Assembly (NCBI GenBank): GCA_910586215.1
Contig: CAJUGH010000006.1
Span: forward strand, 106,644 to 170,643
DNA from: an uncultured Acetatifactor sp.
Lineage (GTDB): Bacteria > Bacillota > Clostridia > Lachnospirales > Lachnospiraceae
Length of the DNA: 64,000 nucleotides
Direction: 5' to 3'
The translations under genes were made by a program, and so were the position numbers. Below are positions 42,951-51,823 of this stretch, piece by piece. The notes under the pieces are model-generated. The model was not told where the DNA came from and did not search any database. It saw only the letters and a program-made list of their open reading frames with translations. How positions within the stretch are numbered: position 1 is the stretch's first letter; each line of letters begins with the position of its first letter.

Positions 42951-43616
42951 ATGCAGGAGAAAATCAAACAGCATCTGGACGAATTGTTTGCAGATGCACC
43001 GAAGACCAGAAAGGCCATGGAACTGAAAGAAGAAATGACCCGCAACACCATCGACAAGTACCAGGATCTCATCAGCGAAGGTTACCAGGAAGATGCCGCT
43101 TATCAGAACGTGATCGGTTCCATCGGGGATGTGACGGAACTGTTTGGGGATCTGGAGGAGAAGAACCTGCTGACCCTCTCCGAGGCAGACCGGCGCAAGA
43201 AAGCCCTGCTGACCGCCATCGCCGTAGGCCTGTATATCTTCGCAGGAGTTGTCCTGTTCGGCACCACCCTCCTGGCAGACTACTATGCCATAAACAATAC
43301 ACTGGCCCTTGTGCTGGCAGGCCTGGTGTGCATCCCGCCCACCTGCATGCTGGTCTACGCCTCCTACATGTACCCCGACTACACCAAGCGGGAGGAGAGC
43401 CTGGTGGAGCAATACAAAGAAAGCCGCTACTCCGGCAACCGGGAGAAAGCCGTCATGACCTCCATCAGTTCCATTATCTGGCTTCTGACCCTGGCACTTT
43501 ACTTCCTCATCAGCTTTACCAGCGGAGGCTGGCATGTGACCTGGGTCATATTTCTGATCGGAGGCTGCATACAGGCCATTGTGACGCTTGTCTACAGCTT
43601 ACGGCGCAGAAACTAA
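42951..43616 (+). CDS. DUF1700-type membrane protein
   Basis: A 221-residue protein. The soluble N-terminus (about 1-80) is the helical 'permease prefix' type domain (FADAPKTRKAMELKEEM; YQDLISEGYQEDAAYQNVIGSIG). Four hydrophobic segments follow (about 85-106, 112-134, 165-185, 190-212). Such proteins commonly sit between PadR and DUF4097 genes and are thought to help envelope sensing. The ATG is 42 bases after padR, with GGAAA upstream. Confidence 0.85.
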   Translation: MQEKIKQHLDELFADAPKTRKAMELKEEMTRNTIDKYQDLISEGYQEDAAYQNVIGSIGDVTELFGDLEEKNLLTLSEADRRKKALLTAIAVGLYIFAGVVLFGTTLLADYYAINNTLALVLAGLVCIPPTCMLVYASYMYPDYTKREESLVEQYKESRYSGNREKAVMTSISSIIWLLTLALYFLISFTSGGWHVTWVIFLIGGCIQAIVTLVYSLRRRN

Positions 43617-43646
43617 AAAATATAGTAACAGCAAAGAGGCATTCCC

Positions 43647-44891
43647 ATGAAAAATTTGAAGATTGTAATGATCGTATTCTTAAGCTGTTTCACTCTTTTC
43701 CTATGTAGTATGCTGGGTATAGCCCTGGCCTCCGGCAGCGGCTCGGGCTGGTTCCTACATAACCGGGAAGGAAGCAGCACCCCTGGCAGATATTCCCTGG
43801 TACAGGAGAAAGAGATACCAATAGCGGATATTGAAGATGTCCTTAAAGAAATCCATATTGATTTTGGCATGAATTCCCATGATGTGTATTTCTATCAGGG
43901 GGACAGCGATGCCCTGGTGATCCGGGAATATCTGAATTACACTCCAGATGAAGGGCAGCTTTCCACCGTGGCCTTGGAAAGCAAGGAACTGGTCATCCGT
44001 GGAAAGAGACAGGGATTTTTCTCTTTCTCCCTCTTCTCTTTCCAGTCTCAGGACGGTTATGTGGAAATCTACCTGCCAGACCTGCCGGAATATGCCCTGG
44101 AATCCCTCTGGGTGAAAACGGTAAGCGGGCAGATCCGCTCCGAAGTCCCCTTCCCCCTGCAGGATCGTTTCCAGGCCACTTCCACCAGCGGGGATATCAC
44201 CTTCCCCACAGTCATGGCCGGTACCTTCCAGGCCACCTCCACCAGTGGGGATATCTATTTTCAATCCATAGAGGCAGATACCCTCTCCCTTACTACCACC
44301 AGTGGGGATATCCTCCTGGAACAGACAGCAGGAACTGTCAAATGTTCCACTACCAGCGGAGAGATCACCTTGTCTAAGGCAAAAGGGGATACAACTGTCT
44401 CCTCCACCAGCGGGGATATGGATCTTGGCACCCTGGAAGGGCAGATGTCCCTTTCCTCTACCAGCGGAGATATTTCCCTCCAGGGTGGAACCGGCCACTT
44501 GCATGCTTCCACGGTATCCGGGGATGTCCGGTCTGATTATCTGGACGGGGACTTCCAGCTGAATACCACCAGCGGCACCCTCTCCCTGCTAGACGGTAAG
44601 GGCTGTGGAAAGGCTGGCTCCGTATCCGGGGATATCCGCATCTGCCTGCAGGAACTGAACGGGGATCTGGCGATATCTACCACCAGCGGGTATGTGGACT
44701 GCAAACTGCCGGGAGATACCTCCCTCTCCCTGGAATTCAAATCCGTCAGCGGGGACTGCAGTACTTTCTTCGATGAAGCACTCTCCTTCAACAAAAAAGG
44801 AAACCAGGCCAAAGGACAGTACGGATCAGACCCTGCCTGGAACATGTCCGTGTCTACCACCAGCGGGGATCTGCGGATACTGGAATACTGA
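43647..44891 (+). CDS. DUF4097 beta-helix protein with TSGD repeats
   Basis: A 414-residue protein with an N-terminal hydrophobic segment (about 6-27, a signal or anchor) and a long parallel beta-helix. From about residue 170 it carries about 14 copies of S-T-[TS]-S-G-D-[IM], spaced 18-20 residues, each followed by short hydrophobic strands. This is the DUF4097/adhesin-like fold found downstream of PadR and DUF1700. The repeats are also visible in DNA (ACCACCAGCGGGGATAT). It would lie outside the membrane. Last gene of the operon; the dispersed repeat follows within a few bases. Confidence 0.88.
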   Translation: MKNLKIVMIVFLSCFTLFLCSMLGIALASGSGSGWFLHNREGSSTPGRYSLVQEKEIPIADIEDVLKEIHIDFGMNSHDVYFYQGDSDALVIREYLNYTPDEGQLSTVALESKELVIRGKRQGFFSFSLFSFQSQDGYVEIYLPDLPEYALESLWVKTVSGQIRSEVPFPLQDRFQATSTSGDITFPTVMAGTFQATSTSGDIYFQSIEADTLSLTTTSGDILLEQTAGTVKCSTTSGEITLSKAKGDTTVSSTSGDMDLGTLEGQMSLSSTSGDISLQGGTGHLHASTVSGDVRSDYLDGDFQLNTTSGTLSLLDGKGCGKAGSVSGDIRICLQELNGDLAISTTSGYVDCKLPGDTSLSLEFKSVSGDCSTFFDEALSFNKKGNQAKGQYGSDPAWNMSVSTTSGDLRILEY

Positions 44892-44892
44892 T

Positions 44893-45026
44893 ATTACTGT
44901 TCACAGGTGCCACCGCCAGGTGTTGTCACGCGCTTCCAGCGTGGCAAACCCGAGACAACCTGCGCCAAAACGCCTGCATTTGGCGTTTTGTGTGCATATG
45001 TTGCTGTGAACGGAGTGAACAGTAAC
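44893..45026. repeat. 134-bp element bounded by inverted repeats
   Basis: ATTACTGTTCAC (44893-44904) faces GTGAACAGTAAC (45015-45026); just inside the right end is GTTGCTGTGAACG (45000-45012). Inner hairpins CGCCAAAACGCC/GGCGTTTTG lie near 44963-44990. It fills the gap between the convergent DUF4097 and GH106-like genes. Same core as at 24490, 31752 and 62698. Confidence 0.65.
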
Positions 45027-45080
45027 ATGGAGTCCGAATCTGTATGGTCTGCAAGGAGGGTATTGGCTGGCTTACCAGTC

Positions 45081-47789
45081 TTACCCTCCGATTCTTTCCC
45101 GGAATATCTCCACTGGTCCCAGCATTCCACCCGGTCCAATCTGCATGAATTCCGAGAGCCTGTCCCTGATCCGATGTACCAGGGTATTCGCCACTTCTAT
45201 CTCCAGGATATTGTCCCCTTCCGTTACAGCTTCGGTAATATCCCACTGGTATGGTGTACAGATCCGCATGCCCAGATCCCTGCCATTTACTGCAAGCCGT
45301 GCCGTAACTCCCACGTATCCCAGGTCAATTTTCCAGGCTTTCGCACCAGCAAGCGTAAGTGTTGTACGATAACGGATCCTCCCGGAGAAGTCCGGCCATC
45401 CCTTCCGTCCTGTGATGGCAAACAGCGGGGAAGCCTCCCTCACTTTTCTGAAAACTGTTTCCCTGCCTTGTTCCAGAAGGCTGATCTCCCATAAGAGATC
45501 CTGCGTCTGTGTCTTCTCCCAGTGCTTCTCTGTCTCCATTCCGCTTAAAAATTCTTCCGTAAAATCATCAAACCAAAGTAATTCCGACTGATAAGGAGTA
45601 AGCATGATTCGGATCCTTCCCTCTGGCACCTCCGCACGTACTATCCTCTCTCCCATTAGATCTATCCGCAGGCAGGTTCCCGAACACGGCAGTTCCACCA
45701 CACAATCGCAGTTTGTCCTGGTTTCTTCCCAGAACAGGAAAAAGAATCTGGCATTTTCCCTTTGAAACCACCCGATCCGCAGACCGGCAGGTACATCCCC
45801 ATACTGCCAGGCCAGATTTCTGTCCATGATTTCACGGACCAGCTTCCCTGGAAATGCACCCACAACTCCCGGGGCTTCCTGCCAGAATACCGGGAAACCT
45901 TGATTTTCCATTTTCTGGAGTATCTGGTACAATTTTTTAGGATACTGTCTGGCATAAGGAATCACCAAAAAAGTATGACCATATCCATTCACTACCAGCC
46001 TGCCCTCTTGCACCTGCCCTTGCTCCAGATAGTCCAGGGAAAGAATATCGAAGTCAACATGACCGTCATACAGCATCCTTGCAATGCTGTCCGGGGTACA
46101 ATATTCCGGGGTGCTCATCCACTCCCCCTCTGCCGGATACAATAGCGCTCCCTCTGCCTGCAGACTGGCTCCCTCTAACAGGTGGCAGACCTGGGTCACA
46201 TAACGGATCAAACAGGCGAAGCCTGGAAACTGCGGATCATTTCCCCCTGCCCCAAAATGAGGCGGACAATCCGGATCCGGGAACCTGTCTGTAAAGGCAT
46301 GTGGAACAAACCGATTGATTCCCCTGACAAGCAGGAAGTCCATCAGCCATTTCATGCAGTCTGCCCCTTCAGCCCAGCCATAAGCCCCGAACACCTCACA
46401 CATGGCCCTTCCCCCCATTCCAGGATGCAGCCGTGCCAGGGAGACCGCCAGTTTGGGTAACACATAGTGGAAGAAGTCACTACCTGCCACACCCCCCGCC
46501 ACAATAGAGGCAGCATCATAGCCGGCATATCCTGGCAATACCTGCTGCAATACAATATCAATTCCACTAATGTCCTGGCCGTCCAAGGCCCTAAAATAGT
46601 GCCCCGCTCCAGCCCCCAGCCGCATGTGCGCTCCCATATCCTCAATGATATGCCCCGTATATTTCACGCCATGAGATCTGCACCAGTTTCCTATCTGCCA
46701 TGAAAAATGGTGCGACCAGAGCTTCGTAACCCCATCCATATACGCGAGCCTGACCTGGGGAGACAGACCCTGGGAAGAATACCAGAGCAGAGGCAGCAGA
46801 CTGTATATTTCACGCTTTTCAAGATACATCTCTTCCTCCTCCAGCCTCTCCTGCATGGCAGGCACCAGTTCTTCCTCCCACGGAAGAGCCAGGCCCGGCT
46901 GCCCCAGTGTGCGGTAGTACTGTCCTGCATCTGCTCCCCAGTGTCCCACCTGCTGACTGTACAGCCCTGGTTCATCAGAGAAAAATCCTTCCAGAACCGT
47001 TCCAAAATATCGGGCAAAATGCGTATAATGTGGTTCATATACTGCCTGGATCAGTCTCTCCCCTGAACTCCTGCTCAGACCACTGATATAGGCATCCTGC
47101 TGCTGCAATCTTCCCCGGAAAGTCTTGATCAGGAAAAAGATCCTGTAATACCCTTCCGGAATATCCCAGTAGAGAAATCCAGCTTGTCCACATGCAGTCA
47201 GTTCAATCCCCCTGCCGGACAGTTCCTCTCCCCTGCCCGTCCTCCTGTAAGCCACAACTGCCAGTACTTCCTCACCTGTTTCCAACCCGGGCCACAGTAC
47301 CGCTGCTTCCAGCATAGGACCTGTCACGTCCACATGATGTTCCCGCAGGAACCACCGCCTGTCCTTGTTCCTGCTCTCCCTCTCAGGCAACCCTCTGTCT
47401 GCGGCCTTTCCTTCACCGCCCTCCTCCCTGCCGGACGCTTTTTCCTCGGGTTCTTTCCCACATTTCTCCAACGCACCATTGGCGTACCCTGTAGGAAAAT
47501 GCCTGTCATCCAGGATCCAGACTTTCATCCCTCGCTTCCCGGCCTCCTCCAAAATCACCTCCAGATCCTTCCACCACTGCGGCCCACAGAAATCCTCATG
47601 GGTTCTTGATTCCACACAGAGAGCCATGCACCCGCTTTCCTGCACTTCCTGTATACGGCCCGGCAGTTCCTCCCTTCTTCCCTGGCGGAGCCAGAAAAAA
47701 GGAAAGCAGTAACTTTCCCCAGAGGAGGTGCGCTTCCCTTCTGGAAAAGGACTTTTTCCCTCCAGTATATCCAGCCATTTTCTGTCCAT
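45081..47789 (-). CDS. Large glycoside hydrolase, GH106-like (rhamnosidase type)
   Basis: A 902-residue enzyme without signal peptide. The N-terminal region has LDDRHFPTGYANG (about 93-105), which resembles the DE-x-FPSG block of GH106-type enzymes. The centre holds IGNWCRSHGVKYTGHIIED and AMCEVFGAYGWAEGADCMKW (probable catalytic acids), then VPHAFTDRFPDPDCPP. The C-terminal 120 residues are a jelly-roll sugar-binding module (YRTTLTLAGAKAWKIDLG; VNGRDLGMRICTPYQWDIT). Together with the GH78 gene and CUT1 transporter this suggests rhamnoside breakdown inside the cell. The exact GH family is not certain. Confidence 0.75.
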   Translation of the reverse strand: MDRKWLDILEGKSPFPEGKRTSSGESYCFPFFWLRQGRREELPGRIQEVQESGCMALCVESRTHEDFCGPQWWKDLEVILEEAGKRGMKVWILDDRHFPTGYANGALEKCGKEPEEKASGREEGGEGKAADRGLPERESRNKDRRWFLREHHVDVTGPMLEAAVLWPGLETGEEVLAVVAYRRTGRGEELSGRGIELTACGQAGFLYWDIPEGYYRIFFLIKTFRGRLQQQDAYISGLSRSSGERLIQAVYEPHYTHFARYFGTVLEGFFSDEPGLYSQQVGHWGADAGQYYRTLGQPGLALPWEEELVPAMQERLEEEEMYLEKREIYSLLPLLWYSSQGLSPQVRLAYMDGVTKLWSHHFSWQIGNWCRSHGVKYTGHIIEDMGAHMRLGAGAGHYFRALDGQDISGIDIVLQQVLPGYAGYDAASIVAGGVAGSDFFHYVLPKLAVSLARLHPGMGGRAMCEVFGAYGWAEGADCMKWLMDFLLVRGINRFVPHAFTDRFPDPDCPPHFGAGGNDPQFPGFACLIRYVTQVCHLLEGASLQAEGALLYPAEGEWMSTPEYCTPDSIARMLYDGHVDFDILSLDYLEQGQVQEGRLVVNGYGHTFLVIPYARQYPKKLYQILQKMENQGFPVFWQEAPGVVGAFPGKLVREIMDRNLAWQYGDVPAGLRIGWFQRENARFFFLFWEETRTNCDCVVELPCSGTCLRIDLMGERIVRAEVPEGRIRIMLTPYQSELLWFDDFTEEFLSGMETEKHWEKTQTQDLLWEISLLEQGRETVFRKVREASPLFAITGRKGWPDFSGRIRYRTTLTLAGAKAWKIDLGYVGVTARLAVNGRDLGMRICTPYQWDITEAVTEGDNILEIEVANTLVHRIRDRLSEFMQIGPGGMLGPVEIFRERIGG

Positions 47790-47840
47790 CTTTGTATTCT
47801 CCCGCCTGCGTCAGCAGACAACAATCCACACCAGAAAAGC

Positions 47841-47885
47841 AGAGACTGTTGCACTGTATACATAGTTGTCTGCACAACAGTCTCT
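47841..47885 (-). terminator. Hairpin between the binding protein and the GH106-like gene
   Basis: AGAGACTGTTG (47841-47851) pairs with CAACAGTCTCT (47875-47885). On the minus strand only GCTTTTCT follows, so a leaky terminator that keeps the binding protein more abundant than the enzyme is plausible. Confidence 0.55.
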
Positions 47886-47978
47886 CTCCTTTTCAGATCA
47901 GCATTACCTTATCAGAACTAACCATCCCTTTCGTTCGTCATTCCTCTTATGTCAGTGCTTTTTCCATTAATGTGAGTA

Positions 47979-49661
47979 TTACTGAAAAGAATCGTAGTAG
48001 TCTTCATACTCTTTCTGGATCTCATCTGCACCAGCTTCCTTCAAGGCTGCCCGGTAAGCTTCGATATTGGCATCAAATTCTCCCGGTGCACAGGTGATAC
48101 ACTTCACCAGATACTCATCCCCCGCCAGCCCTAACTCCGTGGAATTCTCGCTGTGTGTAGGCGATACCCACACAGTCTGGCTTCTCACCGTCCCGGCGGT
48201 AGCATTCACATAGTTGTCCAGCACATACTCTTTCCACTGGCCATACCCCTGGGCCGTTGATTCCATAAAGTCTTCCTGGGACATAAAGTATCCACTGTTT
48301 CCTACCAGGAACAGATCATTGCAGATCCAGTCCTTATCCTTGGCATTGTAATCCATGTCCTTGACTACAGGCACACCATCCTCGTACTCAAAGTGCTCTC
48401 CCTCGAAACCATGATACAGGGTAAATCCACCCTCCTGGGTAGCCAGCCAGTCCAGATAGGTGATGCAGGCTTCCACATTTTTTGCTGTCTTGGGAACGAA
48501 TATGGACATGCCGTTCAAGGCATAGCCGGGATTATACAGTTGCCCGTCATTTACATTTTTTAAGGGCAGGATGGAGACATATTCGGCATCCGGTTCGGTT
48601 TCCTTCAGCGTCTGTAGCAGGGATCCTCTGTCTGTCGCCACATTCGTATTCACATTTGCCTCAAAGACACCCACCTGGCCGTTTACCACCAGCTTTCCAA
48701 GTTCTCCATCTGCTGCCGTATAATATTCTGCTTCCACCAGGCCTTCATTGTATATGGTATTAAGGAATCTCAGATACTCTACAGCACCGTCATCCTTGTA
48801 TGCCAGGTTCCAAAAATTCTTATTATATGTTTTTTCATCTGACACGGTTTCCAGGAAGGAATATGCCAGCGGTGCCAGGGCATAAGAGCCAAACTGTGCG
48901 GAATAATAAGGAACACAATCCGGATGTTCTTCCTTAAACGCCTTCAGCACAGCATGCAACTCCTCCACAGTAGTAGGAATGTCCATCTCCAGGGCATCCA
49001 GCCAGTCTTTACGGACGAATGTTTCCATCATGGCACCACTGGCCCTTCTGGCTGTGACGGCGAATAAGTCCCCATCTTCATTACGTCCGTAATCCAGTAC
49101 ATCCTCCGTCACATATGCCTTTAGGTTCCTGGCCTGTCCATCCCCGTCAATATATTCACTGAGGTTGTATGTGCCGCCATCTTCATAGTAGGATTTTGCC
49201 ACTTCTATATTGTAGATAAATGTCAGATCCGGGGAAGTACCCGTGGCCATCATGGTCTGGAGCTTCGTCACTTCCTCGCTTCTGGGTACGGCTACAAATT
49301 CCACTGTGATCCCTACCTTATTCATCTCCTGGTTAATATACTCCGTCCATTTATTCTCTATGGCAGTAGAGCCGTCCGGCGCATTGCTACGGTCAAAGAT
49401 CTCTACTGTAATGGTCACATCGTCAAACTGCTTGTCTCCATAGGTGGTCTGATATCCGCCGGCCTCCTCCCCTGCTTCTTTTCCTTCCGTCTGCTCCCCG
49501 GAAGCTGCCTGGGAACTACCTCCCGGTGTACTTGGCTGAGTTCCTGTGCCAGCAGATGATGTCCCGCCATCCTCCTTCTGGCCGCATCCCGCCAGAAGCA
49601 TACTTCCCGCCAATACAGTAGCCAGCAGGGCTGTACCAAATCCTTTTCTCTTTTTTAACAT
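47979..49661 (-). CDS. Sugar ABC transporter binding lipoprotein
   Basis: A 560-residue CUT1-type solute-binding protein. The signal ends in the lipobox LLAGC (Cys near residue 25), followed by a Gly/Ser/Thr-rich linker and two lobes (VTITVEIFDRSNAPDGS; IYNIEVAKSYYEDGG; GNSGYFMSQEDF). The size suits LplA/YtcQ-type proteins that take oligosaccharides. The start at 49661 is the second of two adjacent ATGs, five bases after GAGAAGG; longer frames to 49703 are unlikely. It follows the two permeases; there is no ATPase gene in the window, so a shared MsmX-like ATPase is expected. Confidence 0.9.
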   Translation of the reverse strand: MLKKRKGFGTALLATVLAGSMLLAGCGQKEDGGTSSAGTGTQPSTPGGSSQAASGEQTEGKEAGEEAGGYQTTYGDKQFDDVTITVEIFDRSNAPDGSTAIENKWTEYINQEMNKVGITVEFVAVPRSEEVTKLQTMMATGTSPDLTFIYNIEVAKSYYEDGGTYNLSEYIDGDGQARNLKAYVTEDVLDYGRNEDGDLFAVTARRASGAMMETFVRKDWLDALEMDIPTTVEELHAVLKAFKEEHPDCVPYYSAQFGSYALAPLAYSFLETVSDEKTYNKNFWNLAYKDDGAVEYLRFLNTIYNEGLVEAEYYTAADGELGKLVVNGQVGVFEANVNTNVATDRGSLLQTLKETEPDAEYVSILPLKNVNDGQLYNPGYALNGMSIFVPKTAKNVEACITYLDWLATQEGGFTLYHGFEGEHFEYEDGVPVVKDMDYNAKDKDWICNDLFLVGNSGYFMSQEDFMESTAQGYGQWKEYVLDNYVNATAGTVRSQTVWVSPTHSENSTELGLAGDEYLVKCITCAPGEFDANIEAYRAALKEAGADEIQKEYEDYYDSFQ

Positions 49662-49767
49662 CATAACCTTCTCCATTCTGCCGCGATGTATGGCGGCTAA
49701 CATTTCTCACTGGCAGCGTACGATATCACTGCCTAACAAGTATAGATTTTCTTTTCGCCTTTCACAC

Positions 49768-50643
49768 TTAGCCCTTCACTGATCCCAGCATGACACCTTT
49801 TACAAAATACTTCTGTAGCCAGGGATATACCACAATAATGGGCAGGGTAGCAAACACAATAGTAGCCATCTTCAAGGATTCCGACATGGCCTGGTTCCCT
49901 ATACCCTCAGCTGCCATGGACGCTGCATTCAGTTCATTGGCAAAAAGCATCTGCCGCAGACGAAGCTGCAGGGAAAATTTCTCCCCGGACTGGATATAAA
50001 TCAAGGAACTAAAATAGTCATTCCAATATCCCACTGCGTAAAACAAGCCGATTGTTGCAATGATCGGCACGGACAAAGGCAGTGCGATCTGAAACAACAC
50101 TTTCAAGTCCCCGGCCCCATCAATCAAGGCTGCCTCCTCCAGTTCCTTAGGCAGTTCCCGGAAAAAAGTCCGCATGACAATGAAATTAAACACACTCATG
50201 GCAGAGGGCACCACCAATGCTGCATAAGTGTCATACATGCCAAGTCCATGTACCACGATAAAAGTAGGAATGATACCTCCCCCAAAATACATGGTAAACA
50301 GCAAAAATCCACTGATTATCTTCCTGCCCTTCAGTTTCTCCTTGGACAATGCATAGGCAGCCGCTATGGTCAACAGTAGTCCCAGTGCGGTTCCGCTCAA
50401 GGTCACAACAAAGGATACCCGCATGGACAGCCAGATTGACTGCTGTCTGAAAATCTCCCTGTAAGAGTCCAACTGGAAATCAATGGGGTAGAACGTCACC
50501 TTCCCACCCAGTACAGCCGCCTTTCCACTGACGGAACAGGCCAGAACATTCACAAATGGATAGGTACACACAATGACAATGAGGGTGACAATGCCATACA
50601 GCAGGACCTCGGCTGCTGACAGCTTTTTCTTCTTCCTTATCAT
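49768..50643 (-). CDS. Sugar ABC transporter permease, LplC/YtcP type
   Basis: A 291-residue inner-membrane permease with six helices. The EAA loop reads EEAALIDGAGDLKVLFQIAL, the contact site for the ATPase. The C-terminus VKGVMLGSVKG is typical of YtcP/LplC. The ATG at 50643 overlaps the stop of the upstream permease (ATGA) and has GAGGAGGGG before it. Confidence 0.92.
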   Translation of the reverse strand: MIRKKKKLSAAEVLLYGIVTLIVIVCTYPFVNVLACSVSGKAAVLGGKVTFYPIDFQLDSYREIFRQQSIWLSMRVSFVVTLSGTALGLLLTIAAAYALSKEKLKGRKIISGFLLFTMYFGGGIIPTFIVVHGLGMYDTYAALVVPSAMSVFNFIVMRTFFRELPKELEEAALIDGAGDLKVLFQIALPLSVPIIATIGLFYAVGYWNDYFSSLIYIQSGEKFSLQLRLRQMLFANELNAASMAAEGIGNQAMSESLKMATIVFATLPIIVVYPWLQKYFVKGVMLGSVKG

Positions 50644-51554
50644 AAGATCCCCTCCTCTCCCATCCATTTCGCAATCCGGTCCACCATCACCAGGATAATG
50701 ATATTCACCAGGGACTGGAACAGGCCAATGGCCGTAGCCAGGTCATACTGTGCCTTCTCGATACCCAGCCGGTACACATAAGTACTAATTACCTCCGAGA
50801 TGGCCATCACCTTAGTATTGCCCAGCAGCAATGGTGCATCCAGGCCAATACTCATCATCTTACTCACATTCAGGATCAGCATGGTCACAGCCACAGACTT
50901 AATCATGGGCAGTGTGATATAGCGGATCCGCTGGAGCCTGGTAGCTCCGTCCAGGTATGCCGCCTCATAGAGACTCTCATCCACACCCGTCAACGCTGCC
51001 AGGTAGATGATGGTTCCCCAGCCGATCTCTTTCCAGATATTACACAGAATGTACGTAAAAACCCACCAGCCATTATGGCTTAGGAAAGGAACCGGACCAA
51101 CACCTATGCCTTCCAGTACTTTGTTCACAGTCCCATTAGACATATTGAACAGATTCTGTGCGATACCTGCTACCACCACCCAGGATATAAAGTGGGGCAG
51201 ATAGAGCAGGGACTGGGAGATTCTCTTGAACTTGACAGCCCGTAGTTCATTGAGCATCAAGGCCAGGGCAATGGTCAGTGGAAAACTGGCTGCCAGGGTC
51301 GCCAGGTTCAGCACCAGGGTGTTGCGGATAGAATTCCAGAACTGCTGGTTCTTCCAGATCTTGACGAAATTCTCCATTCCCACGAATTCGGACCCCAGGA
51401 CTCCCTTAAAAATATTGTAGTCCTGGAAAGCCATCACGATTCCTGCCATTGGCAGGTATTTAAAGACAACATAGTACACAATTACCGGGAGCACACACAG
51501 GTAAAGCCAGAAATCACGTTTCAGATAATAGAGCGCTCCTCTTTTCTTCTTCAC
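50640..51554 (-). CDS. Sugar ABC transporter permease, LplB/YtcQ-partner type
   Basis: A 304-residue permease with six helices and the EAA loop YEAAYLDGATRLQRIRYITL. The start is GTG at 51554: AAGGAGG lies six bases upstream and the product begins VKKKRGALYYLKRDFW; the ATG-led frame from 51575 would include the ribosome site. First of the permease pair, after the terminator that ends the GH78 gene. Confidence 0.9.
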   Translation of the reverse strand: MKKKRGALYYLKRDFWLYLCVLPVIVYYVVFKYLPMAGIVMAFQDYNIFKGVLGSEFVGMENFVKIWKNQQFWNSIRNTLVLNLATLAASFPLTIALALMLNELRAVKFKRISQSLLYLPHFISWVVVAGIAQNLFNMSNGTVNKVLEGIGVGPVPFLSHNGWWVFTYILCNIWKEIGWGTIIYLAALTGVDESLYEAAYLDGATRLQRIRYITLPMIKSVAVTMLILNVSKMMSIGLDAPLLLGNTKVMAISEVISTYVYRLGIEKAQYDLATAIGLFQSLVNIIILVMVDRIAKWMGEEGIL

Positions 51555-51761
51555 TCCATACCTCCTTCCTACCATCGTATGGCATTTTATCTCCTGTGGA
51601 GTCTTCAGCCTTGTTAGTCCTGTCGTGTCCGTACCACAGCCGGCGCCTTACATGCGGCCCGTCCACAGGTTCATTATAGGTAGGAATTCCATACATGACA
51701 ATCGTGTGTTTCTCCCCTTTTCCCATCACTTTCTATAGAGAATCTGCCTGTTTATAGATAA

Positions 51762-51799
51762 TAAAAGAAGCTGTATAGGATGTCATCCTTCCAGCTTCC
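51762..51799 (-). terminator. Terminator after the GH78 gene
   Basis: On the minus strand GGAAGCTG with CAGCTTC enclosing AGGATG/CATCCT, followed by TTTTATTATC. A clear intrinsic terminator inside the rhamnoside locus; the remainder of 51555-51823 is probably the promoter region of the permeases. Confidence 0.82.
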
Positions 51800-51823
51800 T
51801 TACCTTCCTGCATCTGATACCCC

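Noticed and set aside
44160..44880. Repeated ACCACCAGCGGGGATAT-like DNA
   Set aside because: These are the in-frame TSGD repeats of the DUF4097 protein, not a CRISPR or VNTR outside coding sequence.
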